A DNA stretch of 64,000 nt from Ottelia alismoides (lineage: Eukaryota > Streptophyta > Magnoliopsida > Alismatales > Hydrocharitaceae): NCBI GenBank assembly GCA_037367405.1, contig JAZKJV010003122.1:62001-126000 (forward strand), given 5' to 3'. Each line of letters starts with the position of its first letter. Positions within the stretch are counted from its first letter, which is position 1. The notes beneath the pieces were generated by a model. The model did not search any database, was not told the DNA's origin, and saw only the letters and a program-made list of their open reading frames with translations. Made by a program: the position numbers and the translations under genes. Positions 33,791 to 44,608 of this stretch are shown piece after piece.

Positions 33791-34015
33791 CAAGGCCTTA
33801 AATGTCGGTTTCGGTCACCATTTCGGTATCGACTAAAACAGAATTTCGATGGAATTTCGGTGGAATTTCGACCGAAATTTCGATCATTTCGGTCATTTTT
33901 TGTACTAGCACCCCCATATTTCGGTCATTTCGGTCATTTCGGTCGAATTTCGATTTCGGCTTGATATCGATATTCGACAGAAATTCGACCGAATTTCGCT
34001 GAAATTTGAGGTAGT
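33791..34015. mobile_element. MITE type 1, copy 2 (225 bp)
   Basis: Same length and end sequences as the copy in element B, with few substitutions. The flanking 9-mers are TATTTTAAT (33782-33790) and GATTTTAAT (34016-34024), 8 of 9 identical. The last four bases differ between copies (CCAT versus TAGT), so the terminus itself is somewhat variable. Confidence 0.85.
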
Positions 34016-34056
34016 GATTTTAATAATTAGAGTACAACTTAGCTTACACATATTAT

Positions 34057-35591
34057 AGTCAAGCCCTAGGATCCGGGTATTCGGCAAACCAATCCACATT
34101 AATAGTCATTCACCCCTCGAATTCCGCCTTTGGTTTCCTCTCCAATGAAATGGACTCATTTTGTTGTATTTTCCGCAACTCGCCAATTCAAAACAAGAAA
34201 CAAATCATAAAATCCAGTACATGTGTTCACGAGTGAGTAATTCACAACACCTACGATTTTGGCTAGTAGCCTAAATTAAATAATGCATCATGTTCTCTAT
34301 ATAACAAGATGGAGACATGTACTTGCATCCGTATTAACAGAAGAACATCAGTCAATCTATTTTGAAGTTGAAATGACAAAAGTTCATGGCTCTAACACTA
34401 TGAAATAATACAAGCAGACTTATTATATTAAGTTAATCGGAAGCACTCGAAGCCATTTCCAAGAAACAAACTATCAAGTGAATGTCGACCATCCAACAAT
34501 ATACCCAAAATACCTCGAAATGTATAAATACTTCGACCTGCAGAATGACAGGATTTTTTTAGAAAATGTAGAATGACAGGATGAGTTTGTGCCATTTTAT
34601 TGTGCGTCATTTTTCTGGTAATGAGATATATTTTCAGCTACATATTTTCCTTAAAATATGATGATATTTTTTAATTGTCCGACGACAAACTATCACTGAG
34701 AGGTCATTGACTAATTGATGACAGTAAAATACTTAAAACTAACACAACCCATATAATTGTTGAACTACTCAAGCAGCCTTTGCATACACAAACATGAGGC
34801 AGATGCTGATCCAGAAGCAACAAGATACACAAACTTGGTGCGGATGTTAACGTGGCATGTCATTAACTTCTTGGAGAGTATTTGAATATATGGCTATGGT
34901 AGTAGTCAAGAAACCAGTGATTACGGTAAACAGGTCCACATACTAAGCTTGCAGATCATATGCTGTAAAATTTAACATTGGCAGGTCACGACCTGCTGTG
35001 TGGGTCTCATGATTTTCTAACCGAATTCGAGTAGCCCAAAGGCTAAAAACAATACCCAAGGACAGATCTTTCAACATTGGTAATTTCACAACATACAAGA
35101 AATTGAGTTCACAACCAACACTTGTACCATGATCATCCCTAAGGCTCTAATGACCTTTGAATATAAGACTAGAAATTGTATGCAAACCGCAGCAAGGAGG
35201 AGGAGCATCATAATTTCTCTACACGAGTGCGGCTTCAAGTCGTCGATCCGAAGTGCTCCGGGGACCCTTGGTGAAGGAGAGGGAGGAAGGGGCTGGAGGT
35301 CGAAAGGAAGAAGGGTTTGGGCATTTTGGGTGAGGTTTCACGAAGGGGGAGGGATGGGTTCATATGGTACAACCTGGATTCGGATCCGAATTTGACTTGT
35401 ACCCCTCCTCGCTAAAATGGCCATAACTCGGGCTCCCGCAGTCGGATTTTTGCATTCTTGGACTCGTTGGAAAGCTATCGACGAGCTCTACGCAATGGAT
35501 TACTCAAATAAATTTTTTTAGACACTGGAATAAAAGCATATTTGTAATTAAGCCTGCAGTTAAGTCCCTGCTCGAGTTTTGGGGTTTCACA
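34057..35591 (-). repeat. 3' LTR of chromovirus G2
   Basis: 1535 bp. It matches 47189-48794 along its length but lacks several short segments present there (for example the block around 48115-48145). No gene is contained; the open frame near 35129-35395 recurs in the other LTR. Confidence 0.93.
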
Positions 35592-35746
35592 TCATGAAAA
35601 TCTCAAAGGAAGTCTCATCCCCAAGACTTAAGATGATTATGGTTGGTTTCGACACCCTAACCCCATGGAATCCTAGTCTCACAAGGAAACGAACGCATAA
35701 AAATCTCAAAGAAAGCAACCCCATAAAAATCTCAAAGGGAACTTGA
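35592..35746 (-). repeat. G2 3' untranslated region with triple CTTTGAGATTTTTATG
   Basis: On the minus strand the motif CTTTGAGATTTTTATG occurs at 35722-35737 and 35696-35711, and once more with one change (CTTTGAGATTTTCATG) at 35593-35608, touching the LTR. The arrangement parallels G1. Confidence 0.85.
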
Positions 35747-36172
35747 CTACGATTTCAATTCCATACATGTGAACAACCGATGGTATTTCTCCCTCATATC
35801 TGCCTCAGGTTCCCACGTCACCTCCTCGATGTCTTGATTTTGCCATAGGACTTTGACTAATGGGATCTCCTTCTGCCTCAGCTTCCTAACCCCGTGATCT
35901 AATATCTTCACCGGCGAGAGGTTTGGCTCCACAGCCAAGTCCTCGTAGGTGATCACGTGTTGGGAATCTCGGATGTACTTCCAGAGATTTGACACGTGGA
36001 ACACGTCATGGATGCCCTCGAGGTGTGGAGGAAGGGCCATCCTGTAGGCCACATTCCCAACACGGGCTAAAATCTCGAATGGTCACATAAAACGCGGTGC
36101 TAGCTTGCCTTTTGCACCGAAACGTTGTACGCCCCTTATTGGGGACACACGTAAGAACACGAAGTCCCCGAC
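35747..36172 (-). pseudogene. G2 integrase C-terminus and chromodomain-like module
   Basis: After the splice acceptor the reading is VGDFVFLRVSPIRGVQRFGA and KGKLAPRF, then a TGA (near 36081-36083, where G1 has GGA), then PFEILARVGNVAYRMALPPH. The open part from 36052 carries GIHDVFHVSNLWKYI and the chromodomain-like LSPVKILDHGVRKLRQKEIP and LVKVLWQNQDIEEVTWEPEA; the Trp of EVTWE is kept, unlike in G1. It ends after MREKYHRLF near 35765. Confidence 0.88.
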
Positions 36173-36250
36173 CTGTGATCATGAGAAACGTTTAGTCACA
36201 CAGGATTGACTAAAAATTGCCCATTAGGGCACGAATGCACGACAACATAC
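36173..36250 (-). other. Probable spliceosomal intron in G2 pol
   Basis: 78 bp, donor CTG/GTATGTTGTC and acceptor GATCACAG/GTCGG, between DLKFL and VGDF. It is at the same position as the G1 intron. Confidence 0.8.
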
Positions 36251-36342
36251 CAGAAACTTGAGGTCTCTACGCCGCCGGTCGACGTAACTCTTCTGACAGC
36301 TCTGCGTGGTCAACAATTTCCTCCTAGCAGTCTCCACTAACC
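36251..36342 (-). pseudogene. G2 integrase segment between LINE L2 and the intron
   Basis: It reads VETARRKLLTTQSCQKSYVD, then RRRRDLKFL, matching G1's EETARAVDLVRWRLLTAQSR. It continues the integrase interrupted at about 37877. Confidence 0.85.
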
Positions 36343-37876
36343 TTTTTTTGAGTAAGAAAAAGGGGGAGCCCTCCAGAGGCGGGAGTAACCACACCAAAGC
36401 ATTCATTAATAAAACATAGGGTACATCAGTTGGATAGCCAGAAATTGCACAAAGTATTGCAATGGGCAATAATATTTTCAAAGTAAATACGCTGCCCCTT
36501 CAAAATTGTATCATTCCTACCAAGCCAAATAGCCCAGAGAGCGGCAAGAGGCTTGGAGACATCATCGGAAGACCCAAGGCCGACCCCACGGATCGACCTC
36601 CAAAACTGTTCCGCATCGGCTGCCCGGACCCACGGAAGCCCCAAAGACTCCCAAACCTTCGCCGAAGACCTGCAGCCAAAGAAGATGTGATCTACATCCT
36701 CCAACTTGTCCTCGCATCTGTCACACTTTAGATCCGTCCCACCCAACAGTCTGCCCCTTCTCATTTTGTCACAAATACGACCTCTCCTCATACACCACAG
36801 GAAGACCTTAACCCGAGAAGGAATCTTAGCTGCCCAAATCACCTTCACGTCAGCACACAAATCTTCATCTCGATCCACCAAACCCGCACTAGCCTTCCGA
36901 TAGGCCGCCTTCATAGAGAACTTACCATCAATCCACTCAAAACGGTCCAGGCCTCCTGACAACTCCCCGGCAGGGGGAATCTCAGACAGCATCCGCAATA
37001 GCTCGTCCAACCTCTGATCCGAGAGATCCGCAAGGAACCTCGGCGCCCACTCCCCAGATTCAACGACATCCGCCACCCGTGCCCCCCTATCCACGGCCAA
37101 AGCCATCAATCGAGGAAAGCGGAAGGCCAGAGTCCCATCCCCCGTCCAATCATCCAGCCAAAAACGGAATCGGAGACCATCCCCCAAAATCGGCCTAAGA
37201 AGCGGCCGGAGCCCCGGAAGCACAGTACAGATCCCACTCCACAAGGAAGACTCATGACGCTTCCTCACTGCCACCAATTCCCCAGTGACACCATAAATCT
37301 TTCTCAGCAACTGCAAGACCGACGAGTCGGACGAACCCCAAATGCGCACCACCCATTTTGCTAACAAGGCTTTATTCATAAATTCCACGTCCCTGACGTC
37401 GAGATCTCCCTCCGCAACCGGCACAGCCAAATCCTTCCAAGCCACCAGGTGCAACCCCCTCTTTGTCTGTCTCCCATCTGACCAGAAAAAGGATCTCATC
37501 AAACTCTCAATCTTCTTTCTAACACCAACAGGCATTAATCTCGTGGAGAAGAAAAAAGTCGGGAAGGCTGAGAGGACATTCTTCAGCAATGTAAGCTTCC
37601 CACCCTTGGATAGAGTGATAGCCTTCCAACCCTCCAACCTCTCCTTCATTCTGCGTAGCACACAATCCCAGTCGGACTTCCTCAGCCTGCCCTCAACCAG
37701 AGGCAATCCCAGATATGTTATCGGCAGTCTCCCCAGGGGGCACCCTGCCCACTTGCCAGCCCGAAGCTCTCGTCGCCACCCATTCCCATCGGAACAAGAA
37801 CCGACTTCTGCCTGTTAATCTGCAAGCCAGAGAGACCCAAACACATCCACCAGCACCGCCGCATTGCGGTTCTGCT
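36343..37876 (-). mobile_element. LINE L2, 5'-truncated, inserted in G2 integrase
   Basis: An open frame of 426 codons (37706-36426) covers the end of RT, the thumb and the zf-RVT domain of a plant L1-type LINE: PLVEGRLRKSDWDCVLRRM, GWKAITLSKGGKLTLLKNVL, GLHLVAWKDLAVPVAEGDLD, then LPGLRPLLRPILGDGLRFRF, WLDDWTGDG, VKVFLWCMRRGRICDKM and the zinc finger CDRCEDKLEDVDHIFFGC. Further upstream a shifted frame gives SGLQINRQKSVLVP (37800-37850). The 5' end is missing, as usual for target-primed insertion. The 3' end is near 36343, with a seven-A tail after a GGAGGGCTCCCCCTTTTTCT-like trailer. Without endonuclease it cannot move. Confidence 0.9.
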
Positions 37877-38850
37877 CCTTGGGTAAACATGGTGTTGTCA
37901 CCCACCTGCTGCCAACACAAAGGAGTGGTGTACCGCCTCCCGTACAATGCACCAAATGGTGCCATGCCTATACTGGCATGGTAGCTATTGTTGTATGTAA
38001 ACTCAACTAGTAGGAGGTGATCCTTCCAAGATCCCTTCCACTCAACCGCGCAGGCTCGTAGTAGATCCTCGAAGGTCTGAATGGTCCTCTCAGACTGCAC
38101 ATCTGTTTGTGGATGGTAGGCTAAACTCATATGCAGCTCTGTCCTCAATGCTCTTATGAATTCTCTCTAGTAGTGTGATGTGAAACGAGAATCTTTGTCT
38201 GACACTACTTCCTTGGGTATCCCATGCAACCGAATGATGTGTTGAATGTATAACTTGGCTAGTTGTACTGGGGTATATGTCATGTTGATTGCGATGAAAT
38301 GGGCTGACTTGATCAACCGATCAACGATGACCCATATCGCATCATGCCCTCCAGGGGTGAGCGGCAATGATGTGACAAAATCCATGGAGATGCTCTCCCA
38401 TTTCCATATCTGGATGGGAAGAGGCTGCAGTAAACCAGGAGGCCTCTGGTGTTCTGCCTTCACCATCTGACAAGTAAGACATCTGCTAACATGTTCGGCT
38501 ATATCCTTCTTCATGCCTTTTCACCAAAAATGTTGGCAGAGGTCCCTGTACATCTTGGTGCCACCTGGATGTATGGAAAGTCTCGAGCTATGCGCCTCAT
38601 CCAGGATCTCTCTCCTCAACTCCTTGTCATCTAGGACATACACACGGTCCCCCTTCCATACGACGGATTCACGGACTCGAAATCCGTCGAATTCATCCTT
38701 TACGCCTCTATGGTACAAGTCCTGGATCCTCTGATCTGTCTGTTGTCCTTGGATGATCCTATCCCACAGGCTGCTATACTTGGCTGACACTGTCACTGCA
38801 TTGGACGTGCCCTCAAATGGATGTCACTCACTAAGTGCAGTGAGCACATT
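37877..38850 (-). pseudogene. G2 integrase, main part
   Basis: From 38850 down: SAKYSSLWDRIIQGQQTDQR, the zinc module HSSRLSIHPGGTKMYRDL and CLTCQMVKAEHQRPPG, then the core with SMDFVTSLPL (Asp), VSDKDSRFTSHY (Asp) and QSERTIQTFEDLL (Glu), and YNNSYHASIGMAPFGALYGR. Stops lie near 38518 and 38163. At about 37877 the insertion of LINE L2 cuts it after VGDNTMFTQ. Confidence 0.9.
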
Positions 38851-39575
38851 CCAAGTCTGCAACCAGGTTGTCGAACCCTCACTGTATAATTGTCTACTCA
38901 AAGCGTCTGCTACCACATTCCCCTTACTAAGATGGTAGGAGATGGTACAATCATAATCTTTTAGTAGTTCCATCCACCATCTTTGCCTCATATTCAGTTT
39001 CTTCTGATAAAAAATTTATTTAAACCTCTTGTGGTATGTGAAGATCTCAAATGTCACCCTATACAAATAGTGATGCCATATCTTTAATGCAAAGACTACG
39101 GCCGCCAACTCTAAGTCATGAATGGGGTAGTTGCGTTCATGGTTCTTCAGCTGTCGTGAAGCGTACGCCACAACCTGTCCACGCTACATTAACACTACAA
39201 CCAAGCCCTCTTTGGAAGCATCTGTGTACACGGTGAAGTCCAAGATAGTCGAAGGAAGGGTGAGGACGGACGCAGAAGTCAATCGCTCCTTGAGCTTTCG
39301 GAAGCTCAACTCGCATTTGTCGCTCCAAACAATTGGGACATCCTTCTGCGTCAACCGGGTGAGGGGTAGAGCCAACTGAGAGAACCCTTTAACAAACCTC
39401 CTGTAGTGCCTGACGAGGCCAAGGAAGCTGCGAATCTCTGTAACCATCTTGGACCGCTCCCAAGACATCACTGCTTCTATCTTGGCAGGGTCAACTGACA
39501 CCCCGCCCCTGAGACCATGTGGCCAAGAAAAGCCACCTCAGAAAGCCAAAACTCGCACTTGTTGTATTTAGCATA
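38851..39575 (-). pseudogene. G2 reverse transcriptase end and RNase H
   Basis: Starting at the insertion site of Copia [14 protein letters not shown] (in a frame above 39501), then [40 protein letters not shown], and RNase H LDFTVYTDASKEGL near 39240. The frame then stops ([12 protein letters not shown] is read past a stop near 39184) and continues degenerate through [20 protein letters not shown] and [19 protein letters not shown]. Confidence 0.88.
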
Positions 39576-39721
39576 TGTTGGAAAAAATGAAAGAGATGTT
39601 TATTCCATAAGCCCTAGGGTCTCTTATATAGGAGAGTAGCCTATGGGTAAATTACATAAAGCATACAGCTGAAAATAAAAATAACAGATAGACACAAAGA
39701 ACACTAATATATATGTTAACA
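39576..39721 (-). repeat. 3' LTR and adjoining PPT of element C
   Basis: 146 bp, TGTTGGAAAAAATG to ATGTTAACA. The complement of the polypurine tract, CTCCCCCTCAAG, follows at 39722-39733. Confidence 0.95.
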
Positions 39722-39776
39722 CTCCCCCTCAAGATGGAGCATAGATATCAATCATGCTCAGCTTGGACGCACACTT

Positions 39777-41105
39777 CTAGAATGGGCCTCGTAGTAGTGC
39801 CTTGGTGAATATATCAGCAGTTTGATTTTCTGAGGTAACATGAGATGTAGCAATGAACCCCTTCTGAATCATGTCACGTATGAAGTGACAGTCGACCTCA
39901 ATATGCTTGGTCCGCTCATGGAATGCTGGATTGTATGCAATGAATAAAGATGCCTGATTGTCACATTCTAAGTTCATAGGAAGTGGTACATCTATACATA
40001 AATCTGTAAGCACAGCCTTTACCCACATCATCTCTGTGCTAGCCTGGGCCATAGCACTATATTCATATTCAGCACTAGATCTGGCTACCACCATCTGTTT
40101 CTTGCTCCGCCATGAGATTAGAGAATCTCCAACGTAGACTGCAAACCCCGAGGTGGACTTCCTGTCCTTGGGACAATCTGCATAGTCTGCATCTGCACAT
40201 GCTGAGATAGAAATCCCCTTGCCTTTCTTGAATAGCAAACCTGCACCTGGAGATGATTTGAGGTATCTAAGTATCATATGTATGGCATCCAGATGAACCT
40301 GACGTGGTTGCTCCATGAACTGGCTCACACGACTCACTGCAAAAGAAATATCGGGCCTAGTGATCGTGACATACAACAGTTTGCCTACCAGTTCTCTGTA
40401 TCTTCTCCTGTCCACGTCCTCTGTGTCATCATCATATAGCTTTATGCTGGGGTCCATTGGTGTCGTAGCAGTCCGACACCCAAGCATACGTGTTTCACTC
40501 AACAGGTCCGTAACATATTTTCTCTGCGACATTACTAACCCATACGGATTTCTAGCGAATTCCAGCCCCAGAAAGTATCTAAGGACTCCAAGATCCTTAG
40601 TGACAAATTCGCTCCCCAGCTTCTCTTTCGCCTGCTTTATGCCTTGCTCATCATCTCCTGTAATCAAGATGTCATCTACGTAAACCATAATTGCAATAAT
40701 ACCTCTTGAAGTCTTCTGTACAAACAAGGAATGATCAGCATTAAAGCGTTTGTATCCCTGTTTTTCAAAGAGGTCTGAGAGCTTCTGAAACCATGCTCTG
40801 GGGCTCTGCTTAAGGCCATAGATAGCCTTATGGAGTCTGCACACCATGGAACACTCCCCCTCAACAGCAAAACCCGATGGTTGTTGCATATAGACTTCTT
40901 CCTGTAGGTCTCCATATAAGAACGCGTTCTTCACATCCAACTGATATAGCGGCCAATCTCGAGTGACTGCGACTGACAGCAAGATCCGTAGAGTAGAATG
41001 ACGGGCTATTGGCGAGAATGTATCAAGGTAATCCACCCTGTATGTCTGTGTAAAGACACGTGCAACAAGACGGGCCTTGTATCTGTCAATACTGCCATTT
41101 GCATT
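39777..41105 (-). CDS. Element C reverse transcriptase (second part) and RNase H
   Basis: In the same frame as the upstream gag-pol, after the TAA. The first Met (41036) opens 419 codons: [32 protein letters not shown], the active site YVDDILITGDD near residue 120, RPDISFAVSRVSQFME, and RNase H with ADADYADCPKDRKSTSG and SSAEYEYSAMAQ, ending at HVTSENQTADIFTKALLRG. The RNase H Gly of YAGCPKD is Asp here. The 23 codons between the stop and this Met ([15 protein letters not shown]) are also conserved. Confidence 0.93.
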   Translation of the reverse strand, partial: NANGSIDRYKARLVARVFTQTYRVDYLDTFSPIARHSTLRILLSVAVTRDWPLYQLDVKNAFLYGDLQEEVYMQQPSGFAVEGECSMVCRLHKAIYGLKQSPRAWFQKLSDLFEKQGYKRFNADHSLFVQKTSRGIIAIMVYVDDILITGDDEQGIKQAKEKLGSEFVTKDLGVLRYFLGLEFARNPYGLVMSQRKYVTDLLSETRMLGCRTATTPMDPSIKLYDDDTEDVDRRRYRELVGKLLYVTITRPDISFAVSRVSQFMEQPRQVHLDAIHMILRYLKSSPGAGLLFKKGKGISISACADADYADCPKDRKSTSGFAVYVGDSLISWRSKKQMVVARSSAEYEYSAMAQASTEMMWVKAVLTDLCIDVPLPMNLECDNQASLFIAYNPAFHERTKHIEVDCHFIRDMIQKGFIATSHVTSENQTADIFTKALLRGPF

Positions 41106-43928
41106 TTACTTCACCGTAAATACCCACTTGCAGCTCACCGGGGTCACATCTGCAGGTATAGGAACTAGACTCCAAGTTCCCCTAGATTGAAGTGCTGCCA
41201 TTTCTTCCTCCATTGCTAGACGCCATCTACTATCCTGCAGAGCATCTTGATAATTCCGTGGAATATCTACAGCTGACAAGGCCACCACAAAGTTCCTGAA
41301 GTCCCCAGATAGTCGCTCAAATGACACAGAAGCTGATAAAGGATATGTAACACAGCTCCTCTTCGATTTGCGTATAGCAATAGGAACATCTAAATCAGTT
41401 GCGTCCCCATCTGGCCGCTGCAACATATCCTGCTCAGAAATATCATTAGATCCATCAACAGAAGTATCTTCAGTACATACCATAGGCAAGCTAGGAGATG
41501 AGTCATGACCATGAGCTGGAGGAGGCCTGTGGGTATAATGGAATGGTAGTGGTGAAATGGGGATAGTAGGTGGAGCTGGTGGTGGTGGTGGTGGTGGTGG
41601 TGATGCTGGAGGTGGTGGTGTCATATATATGGCATCGGAAGTCAGTGGAGGTAGTTGATGATCACCTGAGGATGAAAAATACATTACGGATTCAAAAAAT
41701 GTAACATCTGCACTGACCATATACCGCCTACGCAAAGGATCAAAATACTTGTACCCCTTTTGAGTTCTGGAGTACCCAACAAACACACACTTGACAGCCC
41801 TAGGAGAGAGCTTGTCAGTACCAGGAGACAACTGGTGGACAAATGCAACTGAACCAAACACACGAGGAGTAAGGGAAAACAGATCCCTACCAGGGTAGAT
41901 AAGGGAAAAAGGAATCTGTTCATCCAAGACAGAGGACGGCATATGGTTAATTAGGTAACATGCTGTGAGAACCGCGTCACCCCAGTAAGAATAAGGAACA
42001 TGACTCTGTATAAGAAGTGATCTTGTGACATCTAGTAGGTGGCGATGTTTCCTTTCAGCGATCCCATTTTGTTGAGAGGTATAAGCACAGGATGTTTGAT
42101 GGATAATCCCTTTTGAGTAGTAGTTGGCTAGGACATGAGTGCACAGTTCTAGGGCATTATCACTTCTCACAAATTTCACAGATGTGGAGAAAACATTTTG
42201 AATTTCATTCAGAAAATGGATAATAATATTGCCTGCTTCAGATTTATTTTTCATCAAAAATACCCATGACACACGAGAGAAGTCATCCACAATAACTATA
42301 TAAAATATGTGTCCCTGATGATCAGGTACACGACTCGGACCCCAGACATCAATATGAAATAACTCAAACTTGGAGGTACTACTCCGACCTGGACGATTGG
42401 GAAAGGTAGACCTGTGATGCTTTCCCAACTGACAAGCCTCCCATTGGATAGATGTGTGAGGAAGACCCTGGGGTAACACACGACGCAACTTCTGAAGCAG
42501 TAGATGCCCAAAGCGCAGATGCCACAGCAGAGGAGATACTGGTCCAGTAGGAAGGGATGAGGTTCCAGCAAATGGAGTCTGGTTTAGGCGATAGAGGCCT
42601 CCTTGCTCATAGCCACGACCAATCACGTTGCCCGTACGGATGTCCTGAAAAATAAGAGAAGATGGATCAAAAATTGCCCAACATTGTAAATCCTTCGTAA
42701 TCTGACTGATTGATAACAAATTCATTGAAAAATCAGGTGCATGTAACACATTCTTGAGCTGCATAGAAGATGTCAGTCTAATCTCCCCCTGACCAGTGAT
42801 GGGGGAATGTGTACCATTGGCAATGACTACTGTTCGGCCTGGTGGAATCTGAGAATATCCTGTAAGTAAACTCTGATCGCCACATAGATGATGTGTAGCG
42901 CCCGAGTCCATAATCCAAGGTAATGTATCTGATCTACTACTGGTAAATGCAAGTATGCTACCTGAGGCACTGATAGACGCAGAGTCAGATGCAGCAGCAT
43001 CAGATGGACTCTCAGTAGTAGGTGTTGGGCCAGATAGGGGAATAATGCCCCTTAGACGAGCAACTAGATCATCGAACTGCTGATCCAAAGTGGCAGCAGA
43101 TGGAGGCTCTATCTGCTCAGCGACTCGTGCAGATGCTGGAAATCCATGATTAGAGTAGCATGTGTCTTCATTGTGTCCGACGCTATAACAGTAGGTACAT
43201 GTTGGCCGAGTGCGGCCTCCTCTACCACGAGGTCCACGTCCACGGGTCTGATGATAAGATCCACGACCACTGTTAGCAGCCATGGCTGAAGCATTCTGAT
43301 TCGTGGCCGTAGAAGGGACGGTGATGCGGCTCAGTCTATGAAAAGCTTCCTCCATGGGAGGAATAGTAGAATCGGTCAAAATCTGGGATCGTGCCGCCTC
43401 ATACTTTGGATCAAGTGCAGAAAGGAACACGCCCACCATAGTCGCATTCCGATACGTCTTCTGTTGTTCTGGCGTGGCTGTCAGGGGCATGAAGCTGTAT
43501 AGCTTCTCGAACATCCCTCGTAGAGATGTGTAGAATGAATGTAGAGGGCGACCATTCTGCTTTATAGTGAATATATCATGCTGAAGTTGCATAATCTTCG
43601 TCTCATTCTTCGCCTGAGAGTATGTGGCCGCCAGAATGTCCCACATGTCTTTGGACGTGGGCTGATGTAGAATGTCATTGGCAATCTCGATCGCCAACGT
43701 CCCAGATAACCAAACCTTGGCGTATGCGTCATCGGCCTCCCACGAGGCATAGGCTCCAGTCTTCTCAGCAGGCTCTGCTTCGGTAAGAATGTGCTTCTTA
43801 CCCGTTGACTTCATCATACTCATGAACTGCATCGCCCACAGTTCATATTTTGTACCGTCCATCTTTACTATAGGCGCCAGACCACGAAATGCGCCCATTG
43901 ATGGGATATCCGCCTTGCTTTCTGACAT
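41106..43928 (-). CDS. Element C gag, protease, integrase and RT start
   Basis: A frame of 940 codons from ATG 43928 (MSESKADIPSMGAFRG), which lies 44 bases after the leader motif partner. Order: UBN2-like gag; zinc knuckle CTYCYSVGHNEDTC near residue 241; protease WIMDSGATHHLCGD near 341; integrase zinc region HLRFGHLLLQKL with the first Cys of CEAC changed to Trp (QWEACQLGKHH); core FELFHIDVWG near 526, RSDNALELC and QQNGIAERKHR; SPRAVKCVFVGYSRTQKGYK; a proline hinge encoded by CCN repeats (plus strand 41573-41625); and the RT start WVFTVK. The TAA after VTVK replaces a His codon present in B. Intact apart from the stop and the Trp substitution. Confidence 0.94.
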   Translation of the reverse strand: MSESKADIPSMGAFRGLAPIVKMDGTKYELWAMQFMSMMKSTGKKHILTEAEPAEKTGAYASWEADDAYAKVWLSGTLAIEIANDILHQPTSKDMWDILAATYSQAKNETKIMQLQHDIFTIKQNGRPLHSFYTSLRGMFEKLYSFMPLTATPEQQKTYRNATMVGVFLSALDPKYEAARSQILTDSTIPPMEEAFHRLSRITVPSTATNQNASAMAANSGRGSYHQTRGRGPRGRGGRTRPTCTYCYSVGHNEDTCYSNHGFPASARVAEQIEPPSAATLDQQFDDLVARLRGIIPLSGPTPTTESPSDAAASDSASISASGSILAFTSSRSDTLPWIMDSGATHHLCGDQSLLTGYSQIPPGRTVVIANGTHSPITGQGEIRLTSSMQLKNVLHAPDFSMNLLSISQITKDLQCWAIFDPSSLIFQDIRTGNVIGRGYEQGGLYRLNQTPFAGTSSLPTGPVSPLLWHLRFGHLLLQKLRRVLPQGLPHTSIQWEACQLGKHHRSTFPNRPGRSSTSKFELFHIDVWGPSRVPDHQGHIFYIVIVDDFSRVSWVFLMKNKSEAGNIIIHFLNEIQNVFSTSVKFVRSDNALELCTHVLANYYSKGIIHQTSCAYTSQQNGIAERKHRHLLDVTRSLLIQSHVPYSYWGDAVLTACYLINHMPSSVLDEQIPFSLIYPGRDLFSLTPRVFGSVAFVHQLSPGTDKLSPRAVKCVFVGYSRTQKGYKYFDPLRRRYMVSADVTFFESVMYFSSSGDHQLPPLTSDAIYMTPPPPASPPPPPPPPAPPTIPISPLPFHYTHRPPPAHGHDSSPSLPMVCTEDTSVDGSNDISEQDMLQRPDGDATDLDVPIAIRKSKRSCVTYPLSASVSFERLSGDFRNFVVALSAVDIPRNYQDALQDSRWRLAMEEEMAALQSRGTWSLVPIPADVTPVSCKWVFTVK

Positions 43929-44457
43929 ACTGGAAACTGAAGACTGGAGCGATTGACTGAAGATAAGATTTGTCTACAATGACATAGACGGGTTTAGTTG
44001 CTTGTGTAGACCTCAAACAACTAAACCCATGTAGTTGACGGTGTGCGTTTTAGGGCTTCGCACACGCTTAGGGTCGGTGCCCTCTGAACCTCGCAGGCAC
44101 GCAAGATCAACCGGTCAGTCGTGCAGCGTGATGACGAGCGCGCAGTCGTGCGTGAAGTTACGCGTTAGGCGCACGCGAAGGCACTGACGTACGCGCACAG
44201 GCGAAGGCGCGTGAAGGTGCGCACAGGAGCAGGCGCGTGAAGGTGCGTACAGGCGCGTGAAAGCACTCGCGCGCAGGCGCGTGAAGGCACTCGCGCGCAG
44301 GCGGCGAACGCACAGGTGCAGTGGCACCGACGGAGGCGCAGCGGCGGGGCAGAGGCGCTGGCGGTGGCACCGGCGATGAGAGAGAGGGGCTCGTGGGTGG
44401 GGTGGGGTAGGGTTAGGGTTTCGAGAACTCCGGTCTAGGACCGTCGCTCTGATACCA
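43929..44457 (-). other. Leader and primer site of element C
   Basis: The primer site complement GCTCTGATACCA is at 44446-44457. The leader holds the hairpin (43990-44000 paired with 44018-44028; loop TGTAGAC 44005-44011; partner GTCTACA 43972-43978). A segment (about 44160-44330) consists of imperfect repeats of GCGCGTGAAGGTGC-type units. No gene seen. Confidence 0.85.
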
Positions 44458-44603
44458 TGTTGGGAAAAATGAAAGAGATGTTTATTCCATAAGCCCTAGG
44501 CTCTCTTATATAGGAGAGTAGCCTATGGGTAAATTACATAAAGCATACAGCTGAAAATAAAAATAACAGATAGACACAAAGAACACTAATATATATGTTA
44601 ACA
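44458..44603 (-). repeat. 5' LTR of element C
   Basis: 146 bp, differing from the 3' LTR at two positions (TGTTGGG versus TGTTGGA; CTAGGCTC versus CTAGGGTC). It is followed by the target duplication GCATA. Confidence 0.95.
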
Positions 44604-44608
44604 GCATA

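Larger units (their letters stand above)
39576..44603 (-). mobile_element. Nearly intact Copia element C
   Basis: 5028 bp with 146-bp LTRs differing at two positions by eye, and the target duplication GCATA at 39571-39575 and 44604-44608; excision restores G2's RT (KHQLYA). The single gag-pol frame runs from 43928 to 39777 and is broken only by a TAA near 41104. It is the closest relative of B, with the same LTR core and protein, but has a different leader repeat. It is the youngest Copia here by LTR identity. Confidence 0.96.
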
